Counted from the stretch's first letter, positions 1 to 8,410 are shown. The stretch is 36,771 nucleotides of DNA from an uncultured candidate division Zixibacteria bacterium (GCA_937925655.1 CALAMC010000081.1:1-36771); one strand, 5' to 3'. Numbers and translations: made by a program. Notes: a model not told the origin generated them from the sequence alone.

Positions 1-313
1 TATTTTATGGACCGGGAGAGGGCGAAGAAGCTGGGAGGGCATTTGGGGATAGACTGAAAGTCTGTATTGTTTAACTCGGGTGGCAAGTCTATTCTGCAGC
101 CCATGCACCAGAGCAATTGCTGATTGGTGCTTGCAACCCGTTAAACGGGTTGCCGAAATTGCCTGATGGTGGATGGGATGTTGTCTTCAAGGATGCATGA
201 TGCAATGTTTAGGAATCCCGACATTCGTAGACCCTGAATTTTATGAAGGGAGAATGTCGGGCCACGCCGGGCGGTTGTCAAATGTAACCTTATTGAAACG
301 AATACGATAACGC
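1..313. other. Intergenic stretch with two adjacent hairpins
   Basis: No convincing gene is seen. The stretch lies 3' of the minus-strand adenylyltransferase gene. Two inverted repeats sit side by side: GCACCA (105-110) with TGGTGC (125-130), enclosing the palindrome AGCAATTGCT, and GCAACCCGT (133-141) with ACGGGTTGC (145-153) around a 3-nt loop. Neither is followed by a clear T-run on the minus strand, so a classical terminator is only possible. A short minus-strand reading frame over 141-344 overlaps the real gene and has no family resemblance. Confidence 0.5.
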
Positions 314-1048
314 TTACCGAGTATTCGCGGCGCACACCGTGCAATTCGGGAGTTTTTCGAAAGCCACCGTCTCGAAATTCATGGTATCGGCGTGAAAGAT
401 TAGAAGGACATTCGCAAGCGGGGTTTCGCCGGTCATGAGATATCGCAGGGCCAGTGTCGCCTGCAAAGACCCGATAGCGATCGGCACGGCGCCGAAGACC
501 GAGGTCGGCTGAAGGCTATGAATTGGTCCGGGCAAAAGGCAGGCCAGGCAGGCTGTCCCGGGAGGATTAAAAAAGCTCAATTGCCCCTGCCACTCATCAA
601 CCGCGCCATAGATATACGGGATACGCAAATCGCAGGAGGCTTTATTCAAAAGCATACGATCGTCGTGATTATCGAGGCCATCGATTATCAGGTCGCATCC
701 CGAAAGCAATTCACGGGCGTTATCTTCGGCTAACTTATCGGATATGGGATCAATCATTATTTCGGGATTGCATGACAAAAGTCTTTCGGCCGCCAGTTGC
801 ACTTTGGGCCGGCCGATGTCACGGGACGAATATAGAATCTGGCGATTCAGGTTGGATAGTTCAACTTTATCGCTGTCGCACAGGCGCAGATATCCCACTC
901 CGGCCAGGGCCAGACATGTGGCACTTGCGCCGCCCAATCCGCCGGCTCCGACAATCAGAACGCGGGCGTTGGCAAGTTTTTCCTGATTCCAATTTTCTAT
1001 CCGGAGTTGACGGCGGTATCGTTCGATTTCGGCTTCAGACAGGGGCAT
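314..1048 (-). CDS. MoeB/ThiF/HesA-family adenylyltransferase of the AOR locus
   Basis: 244 residues. This family adenylates the C-terminal glycine of a small ubiquitin-like sulfur carrier (MoaD or ThiS) using ATP, the step before sulfur loading. Visible are the nucleotide-binding GAGGLGG near residue 34, the conserved NLNRQ segment near residue 67, the D-G-x-D-N segment near residue 125, and two zinc-type Cys pairs (CLAC near 168, CTVC near 236). The length matches MoeB-type enzymes without a rhodanese domain. The gene lies 11 bases after the MoaD-like gene, whose last codons contain a GGAGG that could serve as its ribosome site. Its position after an AOR gene suggests a role in maturing the pterin dithiolene cofactor, but a ThiF or HesA role cannot be excluded from sequence alone. 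Confidence 0.88.
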   Translation of the reverse strand: MPLSEAEIERYRRQLRIENWNQEKLANARVLIVGAGGLGGASATCLALAGVGYLRLCDSDKVELSNLNRQILYSSRDIGRPKVQLAAERLLSCNPEIMIDPISDKLAEDNARELLSGCDLIIDGLDNHDDRMLLNKASCDLRIPYIYGAVDEWQGQLSFFNPPGTACLACLLPGPIHSLQPTSVFGAVPIAIGSLQATLALRYLMTGETPLANVLLIFHADTMNFETVAFEKLPNCTVCAANTR

Positions 1049-1059
1049 ATGTCGGATTC

Positions 1060-1299
1060 TTAGCCTCCGGACACGGGTGGCTGTAAAGTGATGGTCTGTC
1101 CGTCGGACGGTTTGTATGAGAAGTCTTTCAGTTTGCCGTCAACATGAATGAGGGCGACAAGGGCGGGGTTGACGTCAATCTCTTCGAGAATTTCAGCGAC
1201 AGTTTTTAGGCCGTCGATTTCGACCCGGCGGGTATAGTGATCAATATCGGGTTTAAGCAGCGTTCGAAGCTGGCCGCCGGCTTTGAGAAAGATTATCAT
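1060..1299 (-). CDS. MoaD/ThiS-like small sulfur-carrier protein
   Basis: 79 residues. Proteins of this beta-grasp family carry sulfur as a C-terminal thiocarboxylate for molybdopterin or tungstopterin (MoaD) or thiamine (ThiS) synthesis. The key evidence is the short length, the alternating hydrophobic pattern, the family-like segment VAEILEEI, and the C-terminus VSGG ending in Gly-Gly, the site adenylated by a MoeB/ThiF partner. The frame is open further upstream, but that part is arginine-rich and overlaps the AOR gene, so the ATG at 1299 is preferred even though its ribosome site is weak. The gene sits between AOR and the adenylyltransferase, which favours a dithiolene cofactor role over thiamine. 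Confidence 0.82.
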   Translation of the reverse strand: MIIFLKAGGQLRTLLKPDIDHYTRRVEIDGLKTVAEILEEIDVNPALVALIHVDGKLKDFSYKPSDGQTITLQPPVSGG

Positions 1300-1343
1300 T
1301 TGTACTGCTCGTTCATAACCGTGCAATAAATCGGCGCTCGAGA

Positions 1344-3284
1344 CTAAAACGCCTTCGGTTTGTACCGTTCGCCGCGAACGGCCGGGATGCCGTCGGGGAG
1401 CGGTTTGCCCAGAAGCCCGATTTTTTCGAGATTGTCCGCCGCGAAATCGAGTTTGAGATCGTGCAGGACTTCGCGGCTGGGGTTGCCGTCGTTGTCCCAT
1501 CCCCGGCAGGCATAGTATTCGTCGAGCATCGTCTCGACCTGCTCTTTGGAGACACCCTTGCCGGCGCTGGGGCCGGTGGGGATTTTATCTTCCCATGAGC
1601 GCGCCGGGGGATAATCGAAAGTGCGGCCGTTGGCCCGGTTGCGCTCGAGATAGTGGCAACGAACCAGATTCCATACTTTTTCGGAGGTTTTCAAGGCTTC
1701 GGCGGTGTCGATATTCCACCCGGTGATATGATTAAGCGACTCGACGATTTCTTCCGGTTCGATATCGAGTTCGCCCCAGAACAGACGGCAGATGCACCAG
1801 CAATCGAACAGGGGCCGGATGTGCTGGAGATAGACGACCACTTTGGCGCGTCCCTCGACCGTGTCGCGCCCCTCGGCCATATCGACGGTGATTGTCCAGG
1901 CGCGGTTGTGGTGGGCGCCGATATCGCAGGTCATGTAGGCGAGAAGCATACCGGGAGCGTGACGACCATCATAACCGGACATTTCCTGGCCTTTGACCTG
2001 CATGGCGAATTTTATGCTGTCCCGTCCGATTTTCTCGGCGGCGCGTTTGGTACCACCGGCAAACCAGTCACCGATGCCGCGGCGGTTGACGATCATGTCG
2101 ACAAAATGCTCGGCGTCTTCCACCGAACCCCAGTTGAGGGTGTGGCCTTCGAGGTCATCGGTGGTGATCAGGCCGCGCTGGAAGCATTCCATGCCGAAGG
2201 CGATGACGCCGCCGCCCGACATGGTGTCCATGCCGACGTTATCCAAAAGCCAGTTAAGATAGGCGACCTGATTGATGTCGGTCATACCGAGGTTGGAACC
2301 GCACAGGGCACCGGTTTCGTATTCGGGACCTTCGAGGTAGACCGTTTTCTTGCCCGGTATGACGGCTTTGGTGTACTTACCGCAGTTCATCCAGCACCCA
2401 AAACAGGCCTTATGCGTGATGAGACATTTTTCCACCAGGGCCTCGCCGTTGATGCCGTCGATATTCTCGTAATGGGTGGTCTGGAAATTCCGGGTGGGAA
2501 TGACGGCATTCTTGTTGGACCAGTCAATAAAGAAAGCGGTACCGTACTTTTGCCACGGTTCCATGTTGGGGTGAGTCTGTGTTCGTTTGATAATGGCGGT
2601 CACATGTTCGGTCAGTCCGGCGAGGTCATGGACTTTAATACCCCCGGTGCCTCTGACGGCGATGGCTTTAAGTTTTTTCGAGCCCATGACGGCGCCTTGC
2701 CCGGTTCGTCCCGCCTGGCGGCCGAAATCATGGGTGATGCATGAAAAGAGGATGCCGTTTTCCGCGGCCGGCCCGATGGTGGCGATTTCGAAATCCTCGC
2801 CCAAGTCTTTTTTCAGGGCCGGTTCGCACTCCAGCGACCCCATGCCCCAGTACTGTGAGGCATCGCGGAGTTCGACAACGTCGTCATCGATAAACAAGTA
2901 CGACGGTTTGGGGGCAATGCCGGACATGATGACCATGTCGTAACCGGCGAATTTGAGGGTCGGGCCGAGATGGCCGCCCATGTTGGAATCGCCGTGACCG
3001 TTGGTCAGGGGAGAGACCGAGCCGAACCCGATTTTGGCGCCCGCCGGGATAAAACAGCCGCTCATGACACCGGCGCTCATGATGAACAGATTTTTCGGAC
3101 CGAGCGGATCGGCGTCGCGGGGGACTTCATCGTAAATAATTTTGGCGATGGCGCCGCGCCCGCCGAACCATTCACGCATCAGTCGGGTATCGGTGGGGAG
3201 GCTTTTGATTTCGCCGGTCGTGAGATTAATGCGCAGGGTTGTCCCGGCCAGTCCATCGGCGCCCGGATATTTTTGTACTATCAT
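1344..3284 (-). CDS. Tungsten-containing aldehyde:ferredoxin oxidoreductase family protein
   Basis: 646 residues. AOR-family enzymes use a bis-pterin tungsten centre and one 4Fe-4S cluster, typically to oxidise aldehydes to acids with ferredoxin; the BamB subunit of class II benzoyl-CoA reductase is a related subgroup. Visible are an N-terminal FGGRGAIAKI region, the pterin-binding signature QGAVMGSKKLKAI near residue 215, the cluster motif CFGCWMNC near residue 310 with a later Cys in FDCWCICRLF, and the family C-terminal segment with RGWDNDGNP. The ATG at 3284 is chosen because GGAGGA lies just upstream and it overlaps the ferredoxin stop as ATGA, showing translational coupling; upstream in-frame residues are a shadow of the ferredoxin gene. 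Substrate is not predictable; both AOR and BamB-like roles remain open. Confidence 0.92.
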   Translation of the reverse strand: MIVQKYPGADGLAGTTLRINLTTGEIKSLPTDTRLMREWFGGRGAIAKIIYDEVPRDADPLGPKNLFIMSAGVMSGCFIPAGAKIGFGSVSPLTNGHGDSNMGGHLGPTLKFAGYDMVIMSGIAPKPSYLFIDDDVVELRDASQYWGMGSLECEPALKKDLGEDFEIATIGPAAENGILFSCITHDFGRQAGRTGQGAVMGSKKLKAIAVRGTGGIKVHDLAGLTEHVTAIIKRTQTHPNMEPWQKYGTAFFIDWSNKNAVIPTRNFQTTHYENIDGINGEALVEKCLITHKACFGCWMNCGKYTKAVIPGKKTVYLEGPEYETGALCGSNLGMTDINQVAYLNWLLDNVGMDTMSGGGVIAFGMECFQRGLITTDDLEGHTLNWGSVEDAEHFVDMIVNRRGIGDWFAGGTKRAAEKIGRDSIKFAMQVKGQEMSGYDGRHAPGMLLAYMTCDIGAHHNRAWTITVDMAEGRDTVEGRAKVVVYLQHIRPLFDCWCICRLFWGELDIEPEEIVESLNHITGWNIDTAEALKTSEKVWNLVRCHYLERNRANGRTFDYPPARSWEDKIPTGPSAGKGVSKEQVETMLDEYYACRGWDNDGNPSREVLHDLKLDFAADNLEKIGLLGKPLPDGIPAVRGERYKPKAF

Positions 3285-3697
3285 TTGTCCTCCTTGACCA
3301 CCCGGGTGTGAATCGTTATGGCGCCGGTGTTGCACAGCTCGGTACATTTGAAGCAGTTGTCGCAGATGAGCACGTAATCGAGGTCGCGATGCTGGAATAT
3401 AACGCCGGGTTTGCAGACAGCGATACATTCGCCGCAATTGGTGCACTTTTCCGGGATAACGATGAAAGCGCCGTCTTCGCGGCGGTAGATGGCATTTTCG
3501 GGGCAGACTTCCAGACATTTCCCGCACTGGGTACAGACCCGCGGTTTATAGACGCCCGGTTCCGGAAAATGGGCTTCGATTTTCAGCCTGGTCTTTCTGG
3601 GGTTTATTTCCTCGTGGTGACTGATGGCGCAAATCTGCATGCACAGGCGGCAACCCGTGCACTTGCTCGATACCACTTTAATTCTTTTTATTTCCAT
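3281..3697 (-). CDS. Polyferredoxin-like protein with four 4Fe-4S motifs, AOR partner
   Basis: 138 residues. It is probably the electron acceptor or relay subunit for the AOR enzyme encoded immediately after it. Four cysteine sets are visible in order: CTGCRLCMQIC near residue 13, CTQCGKCLEVCP near 55, CTNCGECIAVC near 85, and CDNCFKCTELC near 112, so up to four 4Fe-4S clusters could be bound. No signal peptide or membrane segment is seen, so a cytoplasmic protein is expected. Its stop codon overlaps the AOR start by four bases. Four clusters is more than the single-domain ferredoxins of some AOR loci and resembles the electron-transfer subunits of AorA-type or BamC-type complexes; that comparison is inference. 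The ribosome site at its ATG is weak. Confidence 0.88.
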   Translation of the reverse strand: MEIKRIKVVSSKCTGCRLCMQICAISHHEEINPRKTRLKIEAHFPEPGVYKPRVCTQCGKCLEVCPENAIYRREDGAFIVIPEKCTNCGECIAVCKPGVIFQHRDLDYVLICDNCFKCTELCNTGAITIHTRVVKEDK

Positions 3698-3724
3698 AAT
3701 ATTTCTATATCAATGTTACATTGT

Positions 3725-4357
3725 CTAATATAATTGCCCCGAAACCCAGATAGCGGCCACGAGCACGACGGCGATGATTCTGAAGGCAGTCAGCGGTATC
3801 CGCAATCTGGACAACAAAGGTTCCGGACGGAAAGCGTTGCCGATGTAATAACCGATATGTATGGTAACAATGGAAATCAGCGCGGCGGTTGTGGCACTTC
3901 CGAGAAGATAAGCGCGAATCCCGGCCCAGCCGTCGGCGACCCAGGAGGCCTCGCGCAAAAGATATGTGGCGAAAAACGCAAAGGCCGCATAGGAAACATA
4001 GGTAATAACGGGGGCGGCGATTATGCGGTTTATGAGGCTGGCATCAAGGCGTCCCCTGAAAGCCGTGTAGGTGACGTCAAACACGATTCCATTGATCATG
4101 ACGGCCGCGAACTGGCAGGGATAAAAATGACTGGAAGCCGTTTTAAACGCGCCGGCAATCAGGGCCATAATGACCACCGAGCCGGGGAAATGGACCAGCC
4201 GTTTGGAGGCATACAGGATAATAACGCCAAGACCAAAGAGGATAGCCGATTTCTGTGGCATGTTCATGGCGCGCAAGATATCCCGTCCGAATAATTCCAG
4301 CGCGCCCCACAGTGAGCCAAGAAGAATAACTATCAATATCTTTTCAAATTTACTCAT
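3725..4357 (-). CDS. Small polytopic membrane protein heading the AOR locus
   Basis: 210 residues with about six or seven hydrophobic segments (roughly residues 7-25, 38-54, 58-78, 83-100, 113-135, 148-170 and 190-208). The family is not recognised. Size and layout resemble the substrate-binding S components of ECF transporters, but no signature motif was found, so that is only a possibility. It lies 27 bases ahead of the ferredoxin gene on the same strand, so co-transcription with the AOR genes is likely. A role in supplying tungstate or a pterin precursor, or in anchoring the complex, is speculation. The ATG at 4357 has GGAG seven bases upstream. Confidence 0.8.
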   Translation of the reverse strand: MSKFEKILIVILLGSLWGALELFGRDILRAMNMPQKSAILFGLGVIILYASKRLVHFPGSVVIMALIAGAFKTASSHFYPCQFAAVMINGIVFDVTYTAFRGRLDASLINRIIAAPVITYVSYAAFAFFATYLLREASWVADGWAGIRAYLLGSATTAALISIVTIHIGYYIGNAFRPEPLLSRLRIPLTAFRIIAVVLVAAIWVSGQLY

Positions 4358-4361
4358 ATAT

Positions 4362-4415
4362 TTACTCCAACCGTTTAACGCCCATGATGTTACCGGTTTT
4401 TCGGTCAGTTCTCAT
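4362..4415 (-). CDS. Possible 17-residue leader peptide upstream of the membrane gene
   Basis: A short frame of 17 codons starts at an ATG at 4415 and stops at a TAA (4362-4364) that overlaps the ribosome-binding GGAG of the next gene. An AGGAG lies about 11 bases before the ATG. The arrangement is what translational coupling to the downstream membrane protein would look like, but a frame this short can easily arise by chance and nothing in the peptide is recognisable. Confidence 0.2.
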   Translation of the reverse strand: MRTDRKTGNIMGVKRLE

Positions 4416-4974
4416 TGATGCATAACTCCTAAAACCTGTTCTAAATTCATTAATAAACGAATTATCCGTCTTTTTGCAAGTTCAAAATGGGTCTGGATTT
4501 GCTAATAAATGTCCGGAAAAAGTGGCGCTTTCGATTCCCGTTGACTTTCGTAGAATCGCATGTCAGTTAACGTTTATTGTCAATCATGAATCCTGATAAA
4601 ATGTACATCCCGATGCGTTCGTTACGGTGGCACAATGGAATAATGCCGATAACACTGAATATGCAATCAGACGTGACCGCGCTGGATAAAACGGGAGCCC
4701 CCTCTCGCGTTTTTTATTATCTCGGCTATTTGAAGCGGCAAAAGCGCCTTTGTGGTCGACCATGGAATTATTATCGGACTCTGCATCGATGTTTTGTTAT
4801 ATCGCCACATGATCTTGGCCTGTTTAAATGGGGCTCCGATACCCCTGATTGCCAAAAATGCGGGCAAAAAGTAAACCATCGTTGCCATACTTTCGTAATA
4901 ATTTTATATTGGCCAAATGTTGGGCGAAAAGAGGATATTAAACATTTTACATATCATCGGAGAAGGATATATCC
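4416..4974. other. Divergent intergenic region between AOR locus and tldD
   Basis: No gene is supported. It separates two divergent transcription units. A plus-strand open frame covers 4577-4978 and overlaps tldD by four bases, but its residue composition is unlike a real protein, it has no ribosome site, and a good promoter for tldD lies inside it at 4882-4910. Confidence 0.6.
4882..4910 (+). promoter_or_regulatory. Sigma-70 promoter for tldD-tldE
   Basis: TTGCCA at 4882-4887 and TATATT at 4905-4910 are separated by 17 bases; each hexamer matches the consensus at five of six positions. Transcription would start near 4917, leaving a leader of about 58 bases before the tldD ATG. Confidence 0.6.
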
Positions 4975-6519
4975 ATGAACGAGATTTCCCGAAGAAAATT
5001 CATCAAATTCGGCGCGGGAGGATTGGCGTTGCTTTCCATCCCCTACATTTTTAAGGCCAATCCGCTTCTGGCCATGACCGGTGTCGATTCACAGGATGCC
5101 GGCCTTCACGATTATCTGCAGCATTTCGAAATCGATGAAAGACTGATTAGGGACTTAATTTCGGCCGCGCTGGAAAAGGGCGGCGATTATTGCGATCTCT
5201 TTTTTGAACATACCCTAAGCAGCAGTGTTGGGCTGGAAGACGATATTGTCAACCGGGCCAGCACCGGCGTGGCGTTGGGGGTGGGCATCCGGGTTCTGGA
5301 AGGCGACCAGACCGGTTATTCGTTCACCGAGGATATGAGCCGGGAAGCGATGATTTTGGCGGCCAAAACGGCTTCGAATATCGCCCACGACGTCCGTGAG
5401 GTCGGCCCGGTCGAATACAAGGCGTACAACCGGCCCAGCTTTTATAGAATCGAAACCCCGGCGGAAAATGTCGGCATCGATCAAAAGGTGGAACTTCTGA
5501 AAACCGTTAATTCCAAAGTGCGCGGTCTCGACAGCCGGATTATCAAATCGCAGGTGTTTATGAGCAGTAGCGCCACTTATATGCTGGTAGCGACATCCGA
5601 AGGACGAATAGCATACGATTATCAGCCGATGCTATATATTTATTCCGGCTGTACGGCCGAGATTAACGGCCGCAAAGAGCAGAATAAATTCGATTTGGCG
5701 GGCCGTTATGGAATGGAGTTCCTCGACGACAATAAGATAGACCGTCTGGCGTCGGAATCGGTTAAAAGCACGATCGCGCTGTTTGAGGCGGGCAAGCCTC
5801 CGGCGGGTGAGATGGAATTGATTCTGGCGGCCGGAAGTTCGGGTATTCTTTTGCACGAAGCGATCGGGCACGGCATGGAGGCCGACTGCAATCGCAAGAA
5901 CGAATCGATCTTTTCCGATAAAATCGGCAAGCCGGTAGCCGAGAAGTTCGTCACGATTGTCGATAACGGCACCAATCCCAATTTGCGCGGGACGATCAAT
6001 GTTGATGATGAGGCCAACGACACGCAGGAGACCTATCTGGTCCGCAACGGCATTCTCGAAAGCTATCTTCACGACCGTATCAGTTCCCAATATTACGGTG
6101 TCAAGCCGACCGGAAGCGGGCGCCGTCAGTCGTTCCGTTTCGCGCCGATTCCGCGCATGAGAAATACTTATATGCTCAACGGGCCGCATTCCAAAGAAGA
6201 AATAGTCAAAAGTGTCAAGAAGGGCGTCATTGCCGAGACATTTACCAACGGCGAGGTTCGTATCGGCCCCGGCGATTTCACTTTCTATGTCAAATCGGGA
6301 TATTTGATTGAAGACGGCAAAATTACGATGCCGATCAAGGATTTCAATATCATCGGCAACGGCCCCGACGTTCTCAAAAAGATAACCATGGTTGCGGATG
6401 ATTTGGAAATGGCCGAAGGCGGCTGGAACTGCGGTAAAGGCGGGCAGAGTGTCCCGGTTTCGATGGGTCAGCCGACGGTTAAGGTGTCGTCGATTACGGT
6501 CGGCGGCGTAAATTCATAA
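4975..6519 (+). CDS. tldD: TldD-family zinc metalloprotease with Tat signal
   Basis: 514 residues. TldD forms a heterodimer with TldE that degrades unfolded or modified peptides and, in enterobacteria, processes microcin B17 and CcdA. The catalytic helix HEAIGHGMEAD (His294, Glu295, His299) and the C-terminal CGKGGQSVPVSMGQPT with the third metal ligand Cys are both present, so the enzyme should be active. The N-terminus has SRRKFIKFGAGGLALLSIP at residues 5-23, a good twin-arginine signal followed by a hydrophobic stretch; typical TldD is cytoplasmic and has none. An AGAAGGA ribosome site precedes the ATG. The tldE gene follows after 33 bases. The Tat reading is from motif only; the signal could be retained as a membrane anchor. 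Confidence 0.93.
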   Translation: MNEISRRKFIKFGAGGLALLSIPYIFKANPLLAMTGVDSQDAGLHDYLQHFEIDERLIRDLISAALEKGGDYCDLFFEHTLSSSVGLEDDIVNRASTGVALGVGIRVLEGDQTGYSFTEDMSREAMILAAKTASNIAHDVREVGPVEYKAYNRPSFYRIETPAENVGIDQKVELLKTVNSKVRGLDSRIIKSQVFMSSSATYMLVATSEGRIAYDYQPMLYIYSGCTAEINGRKEQNKFDLAGRYGMEFLDDNKIDRLASESVKSTIALFEAGKPPAGEMELILAAGSSGILLHEAIGHGMEADCNRKNESIFSDKIGKPVAEKFVTIVDNGTNPNLRGTINVDDEANDTQETYLVRNGILESYLHDRISSQYYGVKPTGSGRRQSFRFAPIPRMRNTYMLNGPHSKEEIVKSVKKGVIAETFTNGEVRIGPGDFTFYVKSGYLIEDGKITMPIKDFNIIGNGPDVLKKITMVADDLEMAEGGWNCGKGGQSVPVSMGQPTVKVSSITVGGVNS

Positions 6520-6552
6520 AAAGACGGTCGCCGACATTGGGAGATTAAATAG

Positions 6553-7875
6553 ATGAATAAAAACGAAAGTTTGGAACTGGCGCACTGGGCGGTTAAAGTT
6601 GCGCAAAGAAACGGTGCCGACCAGGTGGCGGTAGATATAAGCAAGTCTCGGGACATAAGCGTTTCCTTCCATGAAAGGAAGCCGGAAACGCTGACCGAGT
6701 CGACCAGGAATGGTTTGAGCCTGCGCATTTTCGCCGCCAACCGATATTCCAGCCACAGCACCTGCAATTTCAAGAAGGATGCTCTCGAAAAATTTATCGC
6801 CGAGGCGGTGGCTATGACCAGGTATCTCGGCGAAGATAAATTCCGGACTCTGCCCGACCCGAAGTACTATCAAGGGATAAAGGACGTCGATTTGAAAATC
6901 AACGATCCCGATTACGAAAAGGTTACGTCCCAGAAGAGGGTTGAACTGGCCGGAAGGCTGGAAGAACTCACCCTTTCCTTAAGTGATCAAATTGTCTCTT
7001 GTTCGACCGAATATGGGGACAATAAAACGTTTCAAATCAAACTCAACAGCAATGGATTCGAGGGATATCACGAAGAGACTGATTTCTATTACTATACTTC
7101 GACCACTTTCATTGACGAAAAAGGCGGTCGTCCCAGCGATTATGATTATTCCGAAGCCAAATATATCAAGGATCTGGCGCCACTGGAGCAGTTGGCGCAA
7201 AACGCCATCGAGCGCACCCGTCGTCGGATCGGCCAGGTTAAGATGGCTTCCGGCAGGTACGATATGATCGTTGAAAATCGCGCCGCCAGCCGTATCCTGT
7301 CGCCGCTGGTAAGCGCCATACAAGGGCGGGCGCTACAGCAAAAGAATTCTTTTCTGATCGATAAACTGGGGCAGAAAATCGCGTCCGACAAATTGACTCT
7401 GATCGATGATCCCTTCATCCCGGGGGGCATGGCCTCGAGTTTATATGATGACGAGGGTATGGCCACCGGTCGCCGGGTGATAATCGACAAGGGTGTTTTG
7501 CAGACATACTATATCGATACGTATTATGCCAATAAAATGGGGGTGGTTCCGACCGGAGGATCCCGGACCAATGTCATTGTCGAGCCCGGTAAAAAATCCC
7601 TGGAGGAGCTGGTTGCCCAATGCAAAAAGGGTATTCTGGTGACCAGCTTTGTCGGCGGCAATGTCAACGACACCACGGGGGATTTTTCGACCGGAATAAT
7701 CGGGATGTACGTCGAAAACGGCAAAATCATCAAACCGGTCAACGAGATGAACATCACCGGGAATCATACTGAAATCTGGAATCGGCTGGTGGAATTGGGC
7801 AATGACGTCTATACCATCTCGGCGTGGCGCCGTCCGAGTCTGTATTTTGAAGGCATCGAATTCAGCGGCTTATGA
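6553..7875 (+). CDS. tldE: TldE/PmbA-family protein, partner of TldD
   Basis: 440 residues. TldE (PmbA) is the non-metallated partner that completes the TldD protease chamber. Family features are the segment GLSLRIFAANRYSS near residue 55, the central GQKIASDKLTLIDDP near residue 270, and the C-terminal GGNVNDTTGDFSTGI near residue 375. The HExxxH zinc motif of TldD is absent, as expected for this subunit. GGGAG lies about nine bases before the ATG. It is co-transcribed with tldD and followed by a strong terminator. Unlike its partner it has no signal peptide, so it would either stay in the cytoplasm or be exported as a folded complex with the Tat-tagged TldD. Confidence 0.92.
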   Translation: MNKNESLELAHWAVKVAQRNGADQVAVDISKSRDISVSFHERKPETLTESTRNGLSLRIFAANRYSSHSTCNFKKDALEKFIAEAVAMTRYLGEDKFRTLPDPKYYQGIKDVDLKINDPDYEKVTSQKRVELAGRLEELTLSLSDQIVSCSTEYGDNKTFQIKLNSNGFEGYHEETDFYYYTSTTFIDEKGGRPSDYDYSEAKYIKDLAPLEQLAQNAIERTRRRIGQVKMASGRYDMIVENRAASRILSPLVSAIQGRALQQKNSFLIDKLGQKIASDKLTLIDDPFIPGGMASSLYDDEGMATGRRVIIDKGVLQTYYIDTYYANKMGVVPTGGSRTNVIVEPGKKSLEELVAQCKKGILVTSFVGGNVNDTTGDFSTGIIGMYVENGKIIKPVNEMNITGNHTEIWNRLVELGNDVYTISAWRRPSLYFEGIEFSGL

Positions 7876-7896
7876 TTTTATTTAAGATTTACCATA

Positions 7897-7927
7897 GCCG
7901 CCGGGTAATTCATTCGGCGGCTTTTTT
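7897..7927 (+). terminator. Rho-independent terminator after tldE
   Basis: GCCGCCG (7897-7903) pairs with CGGCGGC (7915-7921), followed directly by six T residues. It closes the tldD-tldE transcript. Confidence 0.85.
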
Positions 7928-7980
7928 ATTGTTATTCCGACCATTAATGAAAATATTTCTATCGACTAATAATATCGTAA

Positions 7981-7998
7981 CATGATATTTCTATCATG
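7981..7998. repeat. Short perfect inverted repeat CATGATA-N4-TATCATG
   Basis: Seven-base arms around the loop TTTC lie in the gap between two convergent genes. No T-run follows. The role is unknown; it may be a minor hairpin. Confidence 0.4.
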
Positions 7999-8051
7999 CG
8001 CACGCTGATACGGCATATTTACCGATCAGTTCTTGTTAGCCCAGGAGAAGC

Positions 8052-8080
8052 AAAAGGGGTGAAGAGCCCCTTTTATTTTT
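8052..8080. terminator. Convergent terminator hairpin AAAAGGGG/CCCCTTTT
   Basis: AAAAGGGG (8052-8059) pairs with CCCCTTTT (8067-8074), with T-rich sequence on the plus side and TTTT on the minus side. It sits just after the stop of the minus-strand gene at 8089 and could work in both directions. Confidence 0.65.
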
Positions 8081-8088
8081 TGGTCGGA

Positions 8089-8388
8089 TTATTCTTCGAT
8101 GACGCGGGTGACATCACTGCGGCTGAAAAAATAGGGAAGACTGTCTTTCAAACCGCGGGCTTCGGTGACGACCAGAAAGACGGTGGCATCGAAGATGGCC
8201 AGCACCAGTTCTTTGGGCGAATCCTTTTCCAGTCCCATGGATTCACGACCGACTTCGATATACATCGGTGGTTGCCAGTGATAGGCCGAGTTGACATGAA
8301 TGGCCCGGATATATTTATCGCGGATTTTAATATTCATCCGGCGGGCCAGGTCATCTTTTAGTTTTTTCCATTCGGGACGATTAAGCAT
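8089..8388 (-). CDS. Conserved-looking small protein of unknown function
   Basis: About 99 residues from the ATG at 8388 (102 if a TTG at 8397 is used). The family is not recognised. The protein is soluble in appearance, with a basic N-terminal third (KKLKDDLARRMNIKIRDKY), a central HWQPPMYIEVGRESMG and a hydrophobic strand or helix LVLAIFDATVFLVVTEA near residues 62-78. Coding character is supported by balanced residue composition, a hairpin terminator right after the stop and another terminator isolating it from the gene upstream. No good ribosome site is seen at either start. Confidence 0.6.
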   Translation of the reverse strand: MLNRPEWKKLKDDLARRMNIKIRDKYIRAIHVNSAYHWQPPMYIEVGRESMGLEKDSPKELVLAIFDATVFLVVTEARGLKDSLPYFFSRSDVTRVIEE

Positions 8389-8410
8389 GGCGAACAATAT
8401 TGTACATTAA

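Noticed and set aside
141..344. 67-codon minus-strand frame at the window start
   Set aside because: It overlaps the adenylyltransferase gene on the same strand in another frame and has no ribosome site.
1653..2744. Long plus-strand frame opposite the AOR gene
   Set aside because: It is the antisense of a confidently identified enzyme gene and has no recognisable features.
4577..4978. Plus-strand frame of 133 codons overlapping tldD by four bases
   Set aside because: Residue composition is unlike a real protein, there is no ribosome site, and a good tldD promoter lies inside it.
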